DNA of 58,619 bases from Polaribacter sp. (GCA_029245785.1 JAQWOR010000044.1:1-58619), one strand, 5' to 3'. Positions 19,201-27,731 are shown, counted from the stretch's first letter. Notes: generated by a model from the letters alone, not told the origin. Translations and numbers: made by a program.

Positions 19201-20331
19201 TGGAGATGTTTCAATAGTTTTTTGAGAATATGGATTTGTGGTAAAATCATACTTAGTAGTATTATAAAAACTATTAGTATTTGATAAGGCATCTGTTCTA
19301 TAGAGTCCATCACTTCCAGAAGCAGTAGGCACATACGATAAATACGTTTTTTCTTGTTGTCCAAGATCATTGTATTCAATATGAGAGATAATATCTTTTT
19401 CAGAATTACTTTGTTTGATAGCTACAGACTGCATTGCTCTACCGAGCCCATCAAAATAGTTTACATTCTTTAGCGCATCACTATTAACTGTGATACTGGA
19501 CATATTAGTAACCGCTTTTTGAGGCATGATTGTATAGATGTAATTTTGGTCACTTAAGGCAGATGTATCAGGACATCCGTTGTTAGATGACAATCCATAT
19601 TGTGTTGGACATAAATCACTGTTATCTGTTACATATCCTGAAGGTTGATTACAACTTACAGTTGTGTCGTTAGGATCTCCCAGACCATCACTGTCGGTAT
19701 CTGCATACCAGGTCACACCGCCAGTAGCTCCCAAGGTAACCACAACCGATCCTGAAGAGGCACTCCATGTTCCTGAACTATTATCTCTAGCTCTGATATA
19801 ATAAGTACCTGTACTGGTTACTACAATGGTGCTGGTGGCTGTTGCAAAGGTACTGGTACCATTGTTATTGGTGTCTTGCCAATACCAAGTGACTCCAGCG
19901 GGTGCTGACCCTGTACTTTGTAAGGTTGCACTAGTACAATCTTGACTTTGAAGGCTTGGATTGGAAGGGGTGTTTGGTGCAGTACTTGCGGATACCGTAA
20001 CGGATTTGTTGGCAAGTAAAAACCCCGAATTAGAACTAATTACTGAATAAGTAATCGTCTGTGTTCCTGTAGTAGTCCATAAAATAGTGGCATTGGTATT
20101 TGTTTGACTCTGGATGGTTCCTCCAGTTACAGACCAATAGGCATCATAAATAGTAAGACCAAAAGAAGGACTGGCTGTATAAGTTTTTGCTTCATTTTGA
20201 TAGACGGCTGTAACTCCAGAAATGGAGACGCTTGCTCCGCCACCAAAGCCACCTCTTTGCGCATGGCTATTCCATATCGTACATAGTGCAATTAACAGCG
20301 TTCCGATGGTGTATATAAAAGACTTTTTCAT
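16207..20331 (-). CDS. RHS/YD-repeat polymorphic toxin with M91-like zinc-peptidase tip
   Basis: A 1374-aa secreted protein. Order: Sec signal (MKKSFIYTIGTLLIALCTIW), Ig/PKD-like domains (about 30-200), a calcium-like DTDSDGLGDPND segment, a DUF6443-like domain (YIYTIMPQKAVTN, NVNYFDGLGRAMQSV), YD repeats (about 320-1080) and the RHS core (ARNYDPAIGRWMNIDPLADQ, YNYAFDNPIFFTDPDGM). The last 190 residues are a variable tip with VEIGLGHELGHAQ and ENKLRTEQ, matching the HExxH...E layout of M91/NleD-type effector metallopeptidases. No T9SS tail is present. It starts 6 bp after the 1189-aa YD protein gene. Function as a toxin is inferred from the family. Confidence 0.88.
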   Translation of the reverse strand: MKKSFIYTIGTLLIALCTIWNSHAQRGGFGGGASVSISGVTAVYQNEAKTYTASPSFGLTIYDAYWSVTGGTIQSQTNTNATILWTTTGTQTITYSVISSNSGFLLANKSVTVSASTAPNTPSNPSLQSQDCTSATLQSTGSAPAGVTWYWQDTNNNGTSTFATATSTIVVTSTGTYYIRARDNSSGTWSASSGSVVVTLGATGGVTWYADTDSDGLGDPNDTTVSCNQPSGYVTDNSDLCPTQYGLSSNNGCPDTSALSDQNYIYTIMPQKAVTNMSSITVNSDALKNVNYFDGLGRAMQSVAIKQSNSEKDIISHIEYNDLGQQEKTYLSYVPTASGSDGLYRTDALSNTNSFYNTTKYDFTTNPYSQKTIETSPINRILEQTAPGNDWKVGTAFLAKGYSDGHTIKFEYDTNTSDVNQYSVTLSFANNTYTPLLVDNGTYSSNELYKTITKDENWTNTQTHVTDHTTQQFKNKQGQVVLKRTYNNNIIHDTYYIYDDYGNLTYVLPPLVNTSISISNTILDDLCYQYVYDSRNRLVEKKIPGKGWEYIVYDNLDRPALTQDANQRVPSTDEWLYTKYDGLGRPIYTGTYDSNSSRNSLQTIFDGKSDADNYETKVTSGTGYDNTYYTNSDFPTSVIEVLTVNYYDNYTFNLAGSVQPASVGAIYGETLTANVKGLATGSKVKVLETSQWITTVSYYDDKARPIYVYSINDFLNTTDLVKSDLDFVGKVTETTTTHTNTNSSLVTFSVIDVFDYDHAGRLLTQKQTAGNHPQEVIVANTYDELGQLITKKVGGTTNQSGLQTVDYSYNVRGWLTKINQDANNDNDLFNFSLMYNTPTSGTALYNGNISQSSWNTLNVDSSIKTYSYGYDALNRITGATGSNSLGSNYNLSNISYDKNGNLLTLNRAGHINASATSFSSNMDILTYYYQSNSNQIKEVNDSGNETYGFKDGANTTTEYIYDVNGNMTRDDNKGIYSIVYNHLNLPTEVKFDQYGNKKITYVYDATGIKLSKTVKNYYNIHMTDYAGNYVYKASWSDGLPPGPNNNDTRHLQFFNHAEGYVQNNSGSFSYVYQYKDHLGNIRLSYAKNASTGTIEIVEESNYYPFGLKHKGYNTITNGGNATAQKFMFGGKEYNDELGLDWYDISARNYDPAIGRWMNIDPLADQMRRHSPYNYAFDNPIFFTDPDGMAPDDVIIKGSKKFKAQALSSLQALTNDKLVMDASGKVTISSSGTENTGSTLTSGSALVSDLVGSSKTVTINESTGGNKTRFDGKKGKIKAGGVANVGSDANVLFNPSKKTGGKNVKGSKIRPVEIGLGHELGHAQSATKGEIDLTSSGKKDPDGSGKKLTKEEVKARVKENKLRTEQKVTLRKIPK

Positions 20332-20337
20332 AGCGGC

Positions 20338-23300
20338 TTAGTTTTTATAGTTATATTCGTTCTTACTTAGAATCTTTCCGTCATGGTCTTTGACAAATAA
20401 CAATCGATTAAAATCGTCATATTCATAAAAAATATCATTCCCTCTGGGGTCGGTTATTTTTGTAACGCCGACGACGGGATCATATTCAAAAGTTGTGACC
20501 AATACATTAGACATTGCTCTTAAATCATTCAATTGATTTGTAGTAAGGTTGGTAGTGATGGTAAACCCTGGGCTAAAGTTGGTTAGGTTTTCAATGTCAG
20601 AATAAGTGGCGTTTTCAACTTTTGCAACGATATAACGATTGTCATAACCCCAAATATATGCAGTTGAGGAGCCTCCAACTTGTTTTGCTTGAACAAGATT
20701 GTTGTCTTCAAATCGTTCAAATAGCACTCGATCTTCAAGAGAGTTAGCTCCTTTAGATGTTTGAATTTTACTAGGAAGAGTTCCGATATAATGCGTTTTT
20801 TTATGCGACATTAAATTGTTGTTCTTGAAAATTTTAGTCTCTAAAGGAATGGTTAATATATTACTGGAGCTTAAACTCCCTGTTCCACTAGATACTTGAT
20901 CGAGATACAGATATTCCTTTTTTAAAGACTCCCCTTTGCTATTAACTGTAGAAGTAGCTTTTAGCAGATGGTTTCCTTGAACTAATACAGCAGGTTTGTT
21001 AGGGGTAACTACCATTGTAGTATCTTTATAATAGCTGTAATTTGTGATTTGAGAGACAATATCTGAAGAATTAAAATATTGATTAGAGGATGATGTTATC
21101 ATTCCGCCTACTTTACCCCAAGCACTTGCTTTTTGTTTTGACAATCTCCCTATTCCTGTTGTACACAAGTCTCCAATATTATAGTTTAAAAAGTTTGTTG
21201 AATTACATTCTGTTGGAGTTTGTACAGAAACACCTCCTGTCCCTCCAAAAGTAACACTTTGCATTACTGGAATTAAAGTTCCTGGCACATGTGATAACCC
21301 CCATTTTCCTGAAGTAAACTGAGTAGGAATTGGAAACATTTCACTTTTACTCTCGTCGGTATATAAGTATAGTCCAGTGTTTGAATAAATAGACTCATCA
21401 TAATAATTATTAGAAGAGTCAGTTATAGTTACATCGTCTTTATTGTAAGTAGTATTTCCAGAAGACTTCCCTAGGTGATAATCTACTCCATATTGATTTG
21501 CAGTTTCTTTTCCATTGATATAATAGGTGTAGACACCTGTATGGTAGTTTCCTGAAATATCGGTATAAAAGCGATGTGATGTGCTTCCATTGGAGTCTGG
21601 ATTAGATACAGAGATTACTTTTTCAATGACCTCTGAATATCCAATATGAGGTTTTCCTGTTCCAGAAGCTGATGACATTCTGTGCAAAATAGGAGTTTCA
21701 ATTATTTGCCCGTTGGTATCATAGGCAAATTGATTTGTGATATACGTTAATCTTGGTTCAGAAATAACTGTTCCGCTAGGGTATTCATATGATTTATGAG
21801 TTGCTAATGTTGTAGCATCAGTATAGTCTTTGATTGATTTTACTCTAATACCTGCTTTTACATTAAACACATAATTAGGCTCTGCTGCAGCTTTTTGAGC
21901 AATCAATGAGTTGGTAAGGTTAGAAGATGGATTTGCCAACACCAACTGATAAAAACCAACATCAAGAGTCATTGTGGTTGATGTATTCCAAATGCCCCCA
22001 TTATCATAATTCCAAGGATCTGCACTCCAAACAATATCTACTCCAGGTTTTGTGTCACAGTTATTGTCATAAATACCTGCCCAAGAGAGCGTAGCACTTT
22101 GACTAGGAATCTTAACTAAAAAGGCCATATGACCAGTTTCAAACCATTTTATAATGGTTCCTGATTGGTTGTAGGTTAATTTATATACATCATTTTGAGT
22201 AACTTCAAAAACATCTGAAGTATTAGCAGGAGTATAGGTGCTTGAACCAACTACAGCACTACATGCCAATGGGTCAAAAGAACCCATAGTTGGAAAATTA
22301 AGAGATGTTGAGCTCACTGTGTTCCAAATAGTATTAGAACCTACATATTCTCTTTCATAATTAGATTCATATTCAAACTCAGTATGACCACCCGTAGGAT
22401 ATGTAATTTTAGTTAACATCCCTTTGGAAGCATTTGTGAAATTCGGATTTCTATCTCCTCCATCATTTGGAATACAAGCACTTGAATAGGTAGGAAACAT
22501 GTATTGATTTGATGCACCATTGTTATAGCCATAATAATCTTGTGACATAGATGCGGTTGAGGATAGACTATAAGGGTTGTTGTAATTAAATGAGTATTTT
22601 TTTACAAAAGTTTCATTGTTGTCTTTTATCTCAATAGCATCTAGCTTTAATCTTACCTCTAGCATATTAGGAACATTTCCAGATGCAGTGCTATAAGGAG
22701 GGGCGGGTGAGGTATATGTTCTAAAATAATCATATTTAAACTCAAATGACTTATACAGGTCGTTAGTATGATTATTGGTGTCAGCATTATAAATATGAAT
22801 TTTTTCAATTGCTGAATTAACATCCATATCCCAGCGTTTAGATGAAAGGTTAAAAGAAACGATTCGCTTCCCGTTATGAGAAATTTCACTAATCACCTTT
22901 TGTTGAATGGTATATTCATTGCTCCCTGTGTATCCCATTGAATTTGTAGGAGAGACATTATTGTTTGAGCAATTTATCCCTAAAGCATTTGTAACTCCAA
23001 CAAATGTTGCTGCACCTCTATTATTAGTCCAATGTCCTAAATCTGTATAGGTAAAATCATAAACATCTTTACCATTGGCAGATTCAACTTTAGTTAATAG
23101 CCATGAAGAGTTATATTCTTTTTTATATCCATAAAAACTTTGTGGACCTGAATCATCTAGATTAATGTCTTTTGTAATCTCTACTGATTCAAAAGTGTAT
23201 ATTGTTCCGTCATCTGCTGTAACAACCCAGCTCTGTATTGGAGAATTAGCTCCATTGATAGGTTTATAGATGCTTATTTTATTTCTAGGATTGTCTAAAG

Positions 23301-23907
23301 GCTTTGGAGTTCTTGATTCTATGTCTATTACAAATGTGTCACTCTGACCCAATGCGTTAAAACTAAAATAATCTGGTTGTATGTCATATTCATTATCCTT
23401 TGCCTTCTTTAAAAAAACCATATAATCAAGAAGCAGTGGTTGAGTATCAAAAAGAGGACTGGTAGATACATCTTTATAGTTTTTAATCAATTGGTTAAGA
23501 TCATCATCCCAAAGAGATTTGTATGGAATTGTTGTGTATCCAGGATAAAAATCATCAGGTAGTCCATTTATTATTCTTGATATTCTACCACCAACATTTA
23601 GGTTCCAACTAAGTCCAACATTGGTTGCTAATTGTTCAACTTTAACTCCTGATGCATCGTATGTTAAACTTATTGGCAGGTCTAATTCTCTTCCTTTATG
23701 AGTATATATAGGTATTTGCAAGTTTGGAGTTCCTGAATACATATTTACAGGAGTGTTCCCATATTTAGTAAAAGCTTGAGCCTCTGGAGAATTTGGTGTT
23801 CTCGCCATACGAATAGATTCTGCACTCGGGTTAAAAGAGTTGTCATACACCTGACTTTGAAGCACAAAACAAGACATGAGCATTATGATGCTTAGAATAT
23901 TTTTCAT
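20338..23907 (-). CDS. Large secreted YD-repeat protein, partner of the RHS toxin
   Basis: An 1189-aa protein with Sec signal (MKNILSIIMLMSCFVLQSQ). The N-terminal section (NMYSGTPNLQIPIYTHKGRE, LDLPISLTYDASGVKVEQLA, NVGLSWNLNVGGRISRIING) is the SpvB-like opening seen in Bacteroidota YD-repeat proteins, and the C-terminus has RHS strands (VLVTTFEYDPVVGVTKITDP, RGNDIFYEYDDFNRLLFVKD). It has no toxin tip or RHS core. In Tc-type toxins the equivalent SpvB/TcB half helps form the shell around the TcC/RHS half; a similar two-part cocoon with the downstream protein is plausible here. It is the first gene of the three-gene operon. Confidence 0.82.
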   Translation of the reverse strand: MKNILSIIMLMSCFVLQSQVYDNSFNPSAESIRMARTPNSPEAQAFTKYGNTPVNMYSGTPNLQIPIYTHKGRELDLPISLTYDASGVKVEQLATNVGLSWNLNVGGRISRIINGLPDDFYPGYTTIPYKSLWDDDLNQLIKNYKDVSTSPLFDTQPLLLDYMVFLKKAKDNEYDIQPDYFSFNALGQSDTFVIDIESRTPKPLDNPRNKISIYKPINGANSPIQSWVVTADDGTIYTFESVEITKDINLDDSGPQSFYGYKKEYNSSWLLTKVESANGKDVYDFTYTDLGHWTNNRGAATFVGVTNALGINCSNNNVSPTNSMGYTGSNEYTIQQKVISEISHNGKRIVSFNLSSKRWDMDVNSAIEKIHIYNADTNNHTNDLYKSFEFKYDYFRTYTSPAPPYSTASGNVPNMLEVRLKLDAIEIKDNNETFVKKYSFNYNNPYSLSSTASMSQDYYGYNNGASNQYMFPTYSSACIPNDGGDRNPNFTNASKGMLTKITYPTGGHTEFEYESNYEREYVGSNTIWNTVSSTSLNFPTMGSFDPLACSAVVGSSTYTPANTSDVFEVTQNDVYKLTYNQSGTIIKWFETGHMAFLVKIPSQSATLSWAGIYDNNCDTKPGVDIVWSADPWNYDNGGIWNTSTTMTLDVGFYQLVLANPSSNLTNSLIAQKAAAEPNYVFNVKAGIRVKSIKDYTDATTLATHKSYEYPSGTVISEPRLTYITNQFAYDTNGQIIETPILHRMSSASGTGKPHIGYSEVIEKVISVSNPDSNGSTSHRFYTDISGNYHTGVYTYYINGKETANQYGVDYHLGKSSGNTTYNKDDVTITDSSNNYYDESIYSNTGLYLYTDESKSEMFPIPTQFTSGKWGLSHVPGTLIPVMQSVTFGGTGGVSVQTPTECNSTNFLNYNIGDLCTTGIGRLSKQKASAWGKVGGMITSSSNQYFNSSDIVSQITNYSYYKDTTMVVTPNKPAVLVQGNHLLKATSTVNSKGESLKKEYLYLDQVSSGTGSLSSSNILTIPLETKIFKNNNLMSHKKTHYIGTLPSKIQTSKGANSLEDRVLFERFEDNNLVQAKQVGGSSTAYIWGYDNRYIVAKVENATYSDIENLTNFSPGFTITTNLTTNQLNDLRAMSNVLVTTFEYDPVVGVTKITDPRGNDIFYEYDDFNRLLFVKDHDGKILSKNEYNYKN

Positions 23908-24087
23908 AGTAAAAGAAGTTAAAATGTGAACAATTTATTTTTGGTTGTTTGGTAAATGTAAAAGTTGAGTTGTTGAAAAATAGTGTGAAGTACTGCAGCA
24001 ACAATAGCAGGTAGGTATGCCTAATTTTTGTTTACATGAGTATTCACTTTTCATTGCCATAAATATAGTCTGGAAAAAGAATAAGCC

Positions 24088-24128
24088 AGTAAGGTTTCGC
24101 CTTACCATGCATAAGGCGAAACCTTACT
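24088..24128. repeat. Long perfect palindrome, copy 1
   Basis: Two 17-bp arms (24088-24104 and 24112-24128), built around GTAAGGTTT and CCTTA, pair perfectly across a 7-nt loop. A related palindrome with the same loop size is at 24372-24410. Possible operator, or structured 5' leader of the YD-repeat operon. Confidence 0.6.
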
Positions 24129-24167
24129 AATTCAGCAAACGAATATTTAAAACAATATCCTTTAACA

Positions 24168-24203
24168 AAGAAGAGTGCTTAAAAGCACTCTTCTTATTTT
24201 TTT
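24168..24203 (+). terminator. Strong terminator without an upstream plus-strand gene
   Basis: AAGAAGAGTGCTT (24168-24180) and AAGCACTCTTCTT (24183-24195) are perfect inverted repeats followed by ATTTTTTT. No plus-strand gene lies before it for several kilobases, so it may end a short non-coding transcript. Confidence 0.6.
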
Positions 24204-24371
24204 CAAGAACTTAATAAACTCTAATTCATAGCAATTCGAGCTCTTTTAATAGCGATTCTCCCAGAAGTAATTATAAATTCACACTCAAAACACTCCCTTA
24301 TGAGTATAAAATACAGTAAAAATCCTTGCGGTAATTTGAAGGTAAAGATTCTGCAAAAAAAACAATTACAG

Positions 24372-24410
24372 GTAAGGTTTTTCCTTACTGTAGATAAGGT
24401 AAAACCTTAC
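24372..24410. repeat. Long palindrome, copy 2
   Basis: GTAAGGTTTTTCCTTA (24372-24387) pairs with TAAGGTAAAACCTTAC (24395-24410) with one mismatch and a 7-nt loop. It is 72 bp before the LytTR start and shares arm sequence with the palindrome at 24088-24128. Confidence 0.55.
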
Positions 24411-24481
24411 TCTTGTTTTCGATTTAATTCTTAATATTCCAGTCTTAAAAATTCTTATAACCATACAAAAAAAATTAGTGT

Positions 24482-25210
24482 ATGATTCACTATTTAATTG
24501 TTTACAGAAATGAAAAACTAGCTAAGATTCTTGAAGGCACATTGAGTGCTTTTGAGAATACAATTTGTATTGGAGTTGTTGATGATTATAATACTGCTCT
24601 TAATATTACAATCAAAGAGAAGCCGTTTTTGATATTTATAGATTTTGACGATAATAATAAAGAGGCTTTAAATTTAGTGTCAGAAATTAAATTATACTCA
24701 AAAGCCAAACCGCTTATTGTGGCACTTTCCGAAACCAAAGACTATTGCTTTGAAGCTATAAAAAATAATTTATTTGATTATTTATTATATCCAGTACAAG
24801 AGTTAGATCTTCGTAAATGCTTTATAAAAGCTGAGAAGCAGCAGCGTTCACTTTTAAAAAAAAACATTTGCCTGAAATCCTATAATGATTTTCGATATTT
24901 AAACACTGATGAAGTCCTTTTTTTAAAGGCTGACAACAACACTACAGATTTCTATACAAATCAAGGGAGAATCGTTACAGCATATAGAACTTTAAAGGTG
25001 TATGAACAAGCACTTCCTATCAATTTCCTAAGAATTCACAAAAGTTTTATAGTCAATACCGACTTTGTCAACAGAATTAATTTCGGAAAATCGGTGTGCC
25101 TAATTGATAGCGATACCATTCATGAAATACCCTTTGGTAAAAAATACCATCAAAATGTTACGTCCTTTAACAGGCAATTAACTCAACATTCTTTTGTGCC
25201 TTTAAATTAA
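24482..25210 (+). CDS. LytTR-family response regulator
   Basis: A 242-aa regulator. The receiver domain (1-120) has LIVYRNEKLAKI, the phospho-acceptor region FLIFIDFDDNNKEAL and LIVALSETKDYCFEAIKNN. The C-terminal LytTR DNA-binding domain shows DEVLFLKADNNTTDFYTNQG, TLKVYEQALP and FLRIHKSFIVNTDFVNRI. The start of the receiver is degenerate: the usual acidic pair is replaced by VYRN, so phosphorylation may be altered. LytTR proteins bind 9-bp direct repeats at a 21-bp period, and such a repeat occurs just downstream (25230-25259). It is divergent from the YD-repeat operon. Confidence 0.87.
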   Translation: MIHYLIVYRNEKLAKILEGTLSAFENTICIGVVDDYNTALNITIKEKPFLIFIDFDDNNKEALNLVSEIKLYSKAKPLIVALSETKDYCFEAIKNNLFDYLLYPVQELDLRKCFIKAEKQQRSLLKKNICLKSYNDFRYLNTDEVLFLKADNNTTDFYTNQGRIVTAYRTLKVYEQALPINFLRIHKSFIVNTDFVNRINFGKSVCLIDSDTIHEIPFGKKYHQNVTSFNRQLTQHSFVPLN

Positions 25211-25229
25211 GGCTCACCTTACAAATCTA

Positions 25230-25259
25230 CCCGTTCACACTTCCAATATTACCGTTCAC
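25230..25259 (+). promoter_or_regulatory. Candidate LytTR-type binding site
   Basis: CCCGTTCAC (25230-25238) and ACCGTTCAC (25251-25259) are direct repeats exactly 21 bp apart, the spacing known for LytTR regulators, and close to the half-site shape nnnGTTnAn. It lies between the LytTR gene and the lipoprotein/kinase genes it may control. Confidence 0.5.
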
Positions 25260-25375
25260 TAAATTCTGTTTTTTTTAGACCGAAAAACCATATCGCATTA
25301 GTAATTTGGTCTTGAAATAAAAGCTTTTCAGAGGATACAAAAGAGTAAATATAAAAGACTCTTCAATCCAAATTC

Positions 25376-25396
25376 ATCGTGCACGATTTTAAAATC
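25376..25396. promoter_or_regulatory. Two overlapping 12-bp palindromes
   Basis: ATCGTGCACGAT (25376-25387) and GATTTTAAAATC (25385-25396) are both perfect and share GAT. They lie 54 bp before the small lipoprotein start, a good position for a dimeric repressor or activator site. Confidence 0.4.
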
Positions 25397-25449
25397 AATG
25401 CTGTGTTCACGGCATGACAAACTATTGTTTAATCTTAAAATTATACGCA

Positions 25450-25614
25450 ATGAAAACTTTAAAAAGTGTTCTATTATTATTCTTATTTACCCTAGTTTTT
25501 ACTTCTTGCAACGACTTAGAAATTGAAGATGACCCACAACTCAACATGGAAAATATTGATCCTGCTTTAACTGGTGATGATGATACTGATGATGGTAGTT
25601 CAGGTAAAGGCTAA
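25450..25614 (+). CDS. Small acidic lipoprotein
   Basis: A 54-aa lipoprotein: signal MKTLKSVLLLFLFTLVFTSC with lipobox FTSC, then a mature chain of about 35 residues that is mostly acidic (GDDDTDDGSSGKG at the end). The start is placed at this ATG because it gives a proper signal; the frame is open to 25414. A terminator follows directly, before the histidine kinase gene. No family is recognised. It may be a small surface anchor or a signalling partner of the sensor kinase. Confidence 0.6.
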   Translation: MKTLKSVLLLFLFTLVFTSCNDLEIEDDPQLNMENIDPALTGDDDTDDGSSGKG

Positions 25615-25635
25615 ACCCTTGAAAATAAATTTTAA

Positions 25636-25666
25636 AGCCTTTAACATTAGTTAAGGGCTTTTTTTT
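25636..25666 (+). terminator. Terminator between small lipoprotein and histidine kinase
   Basis: AGCCTTTAAC (25636-25645) and GTTAAGGGCT (25650-25659) form a 10-bp stem with one G-T pair and loop ATTA, followed by eight T. It ends 7 nt before the kinase start, so it may act as an attenuator for the downstream operon. Confidence 0.75.
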
Positions 25667-25672
25667 ATAGAT

Positions 25673-27721
25673 TTGTTTAGAAATATTTTTTTGAAAAAAC
25701 TGCTAACATATCTCAATTACCTTGTGCTGCCGTTAATGTTTATATGTATACATAGTTGTACTACACAAAATAAACAGTCAGCGTCCAATATCAAAAAATC
25801 AGATAGTATCTCTATTTGGCTCAAACAATCTAAGAACAAGTCCATTAATTTAAATCATCGAAAAATGGTTTTGAATAAAGCTTATAACGAATTGTTTGCT
25901 TCAAAAAATGACAGTACCATCAATAAGTTTTTGGGTGACATTGGTTACCAATATTTTAATTTGGGAGATACCTCTTCCTTTAAAAAAACTAATAAAGAAG
26001 CGTTGGTATTGGCTATGAAAATAAAAGATTCTTTTTCTATAGCAGACACTCATTGGAATTATGCCATTTATTATAACAAAACTGAGGCTTATGATAGTGC
26101 TTATTATCATTTTAACATTGCCCAATCATATTTCGGCACCGTCAATCAGTCTTATAATACAGCTAAAATGTTGACTGGAAAAGCTTTTATCAAAGGCCGT
26201 TTTAGAGACTATATAGGTAGTGAAATACTAATCATGGAAGCCATTAAAAAGTACAAAATCTCTAACAATTATAAATCATTGTATCAATCTTATAATAGTC
26301 TGGCCATAATTCAAAAGAGTTTAGGAGAATATGAAAAAGCATTATCATACAATGAAGTAGCTTTGAATTATTTAAAAAAAGTTAAAAAAAAAGGCACATA
26401 CTACGAAGGGAGTATGAGTAATATTGGCATTGTATATCACAAAATGGAGGGTTATGAAAAAGCCATTAGTTATTTCAAAAGAGCATTAAACAATAAAAGT
26501 CTTAAAGTAAAAAACACTAACCTTTATGCAAGGTTACTAGACAATATGTCCTATAGTCGATTATTAAATCATGATACAATCGGGATAAAAAATATCTTTT
26601 ATATATCGTTGCAGATAAGAGACAGTGTCAATAATAAAGCTGGTGTTGTTATTAACAAATTGCATTTAGCTGAATATTATTTAGCTATCAACAACCCAAC
26701 AAAAGCATTGATATTGGCAAAAGAGGCCAGTGGATTGGCAAAGAAAATAAAAAATAATCGCGATTATTTGAATTCTCTCTTATTGCTTTCAAAACTAGAT
26801 AAGCAAAACGCTACAGCCTATTTAGACAAGCATATCAAACACAATGATAGCCTACGGAATTTAGAACGTAAAATTAGAAATAAGTTTACACGAATTGCTT
26901 ATGAAACGGGTGAGTATATTCAGGAGACAAAAATTCTAGCTCAGCAAAAAATATGGATTATTACAACAGGAATAAGTGTCTTATTAGCGCTCTCATTGTT
27001 TTATTTCCTAAGAATTCAAAAGACCAAAAATGAAAAGTTGTTTTTGGAGCTTGAACATCAAAAAAGCAATGAAGAGCTTTACCATTTAACTATTCAACAA
27101 CAACAAAAATTAGAGGAAGAAAAGAAAAAGGAGCGCAACCGAATCTCAGAAGACCTACATGATGGTGTACTTGGGAAATTATTTGGTGTTCGCCTAAATC
27201 TTGGGTTTTTGAATTTAAAGGGTTGTGACAAAGACTTAGAAGGGTGTAAATCGTATATAGAAGAATTGCAAGAGATCGAAAAGGAAATCAGAGACATTTC
27301 TCACGATTTAAAATCTAATTTAACAGTATCTAAAATAGGATTTATTGAGTTAATTCGAAAAAGCATTGAAGACCAACGGAAAATTAGTGCTATTGACTAT
27401 GAATTCAAATCTAGTGATGACATCTCTTGGGGACAAATTGATGAAATGGTTAAAATTAATTTATATAGAATTTTACAAGAAGCTCTGCTGAATATAATTA
27501 AACATGCGCAAGCCAAAAAAGCAGTTATTAAATTTTTTATTAAGAAAAATGAATTAATTTTAACTATAGAAGATAATGGTATAGGGTTTGATCCTAATAA
27601 TTATAAAAAAGGGATTGGTCTTGATAACATCTTTGCTAGAATTCAAAAAATAAAGGGTGAATTTCAGTTTAATTCTGAAATAAATAATGGAACTAGTATA
27701 AAAATAGCTGTACCTTTATAA
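25673..27721 (+). CDS. TPR-containing histidine kinase (HisKA_3 type)
   Basis: A 682-aa sensor kinase. The N-terminal signal ends IHSC, suggesting a lipoprotein-like or membrane-held start, followed by TPR repeats (about 85-340, including YQSYNSLAIIQKSLGEYEKA and NIGIVYHKMEGYEKAISYFK), a transmembrane helix (WIITTGISVLLALSLFYF, near 425), a coiled coil, the phospho-acceptor ERNRISEDLHDGVLGKL and the ATPase part (EALLNIIKHAQAK, LTIEDNGIGFD, KGIGLDNIFAR). The start is TTG and uncertain. It is 10 bp before the response regulator gene and probably heads the operon with the secretion genes. Confidence 0.88.
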   Translation: MFRNIFLKKLLTYLNYLVLPLMFICIHSCTTQNKQSASNIKKSDSISIWLKQSKNKSINLNHRKMVLNKAYNELFASKNDSTINKFLGDIGYQYFNLGDTSSFKKTNKEALVLAMKIKDSFSIADTHWNYAIYYNKTEAYDSAYYHFNIAQSYFGTVNQSYNTAKMLTGKAFIKGRFRDYIGSEILIMEAIKKYKISNNYKSLYQSYNSLAIIQKSLGEYEKALSYNEVALNYLKKVKKKGTYYEGSMSNIGIVYHKMEGYEKAISYFKRALNNKSLKVKNTNLYARLLDNMSYSRLLNHDTIGIKNIFYISLQIRDSVNNKAGVVINKLHLAEYYLAINNPTKALILAKEASGLAKKIKNNRDYLNSLLLLSKLDKQNATAYLDKHIKHNDSLRNLERKIRNKFTRIAYETGEYIQETKILAQQKIWIITTGISVLLALSLFYFLRIQKTKNEKLFLELEHQKSNEELYHLTIQQQQKLEEEKKKERNRISEDLHDGVLGKLFGVRLNLGFLNLKGCDKDLEGCKSYIEELQEIEKEIRDISHDLKSNLTVSKIGFIELIRKSIEDQRKISAIDYEFKSSDDISWGQIDEMVKINLYRILQEALLNIIKHAQAKKAVIKFFIKKNELILTIEDNGIGFDPNNYKKGIGLDNIFARIQKIKGEFQFNSEINNGTSIKIAVPL

Positions 27722-27731
27722 AAAATAAATC

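Larger units (their letters stand above)
23908..24481. other. 574-bp divergent control region, no convincing gene
   Basis: Between the divergent YD-repeat operon and the LytTR gene there is no supported ORF. It holds two related long palindromes and a strong plus-strand hairpin terminator, listed separately. A minus-strand frame ending SGRIAIKRARIAMN near 24220 is open but has no start and is unrecognised. Confidence 0.5.

Noticed and set aside
19821..20015. Additional minus-strand frames inside the RHS gene
   Set aside because: They overlap the clear RHS reading frame in another phase and have no family resemblance.
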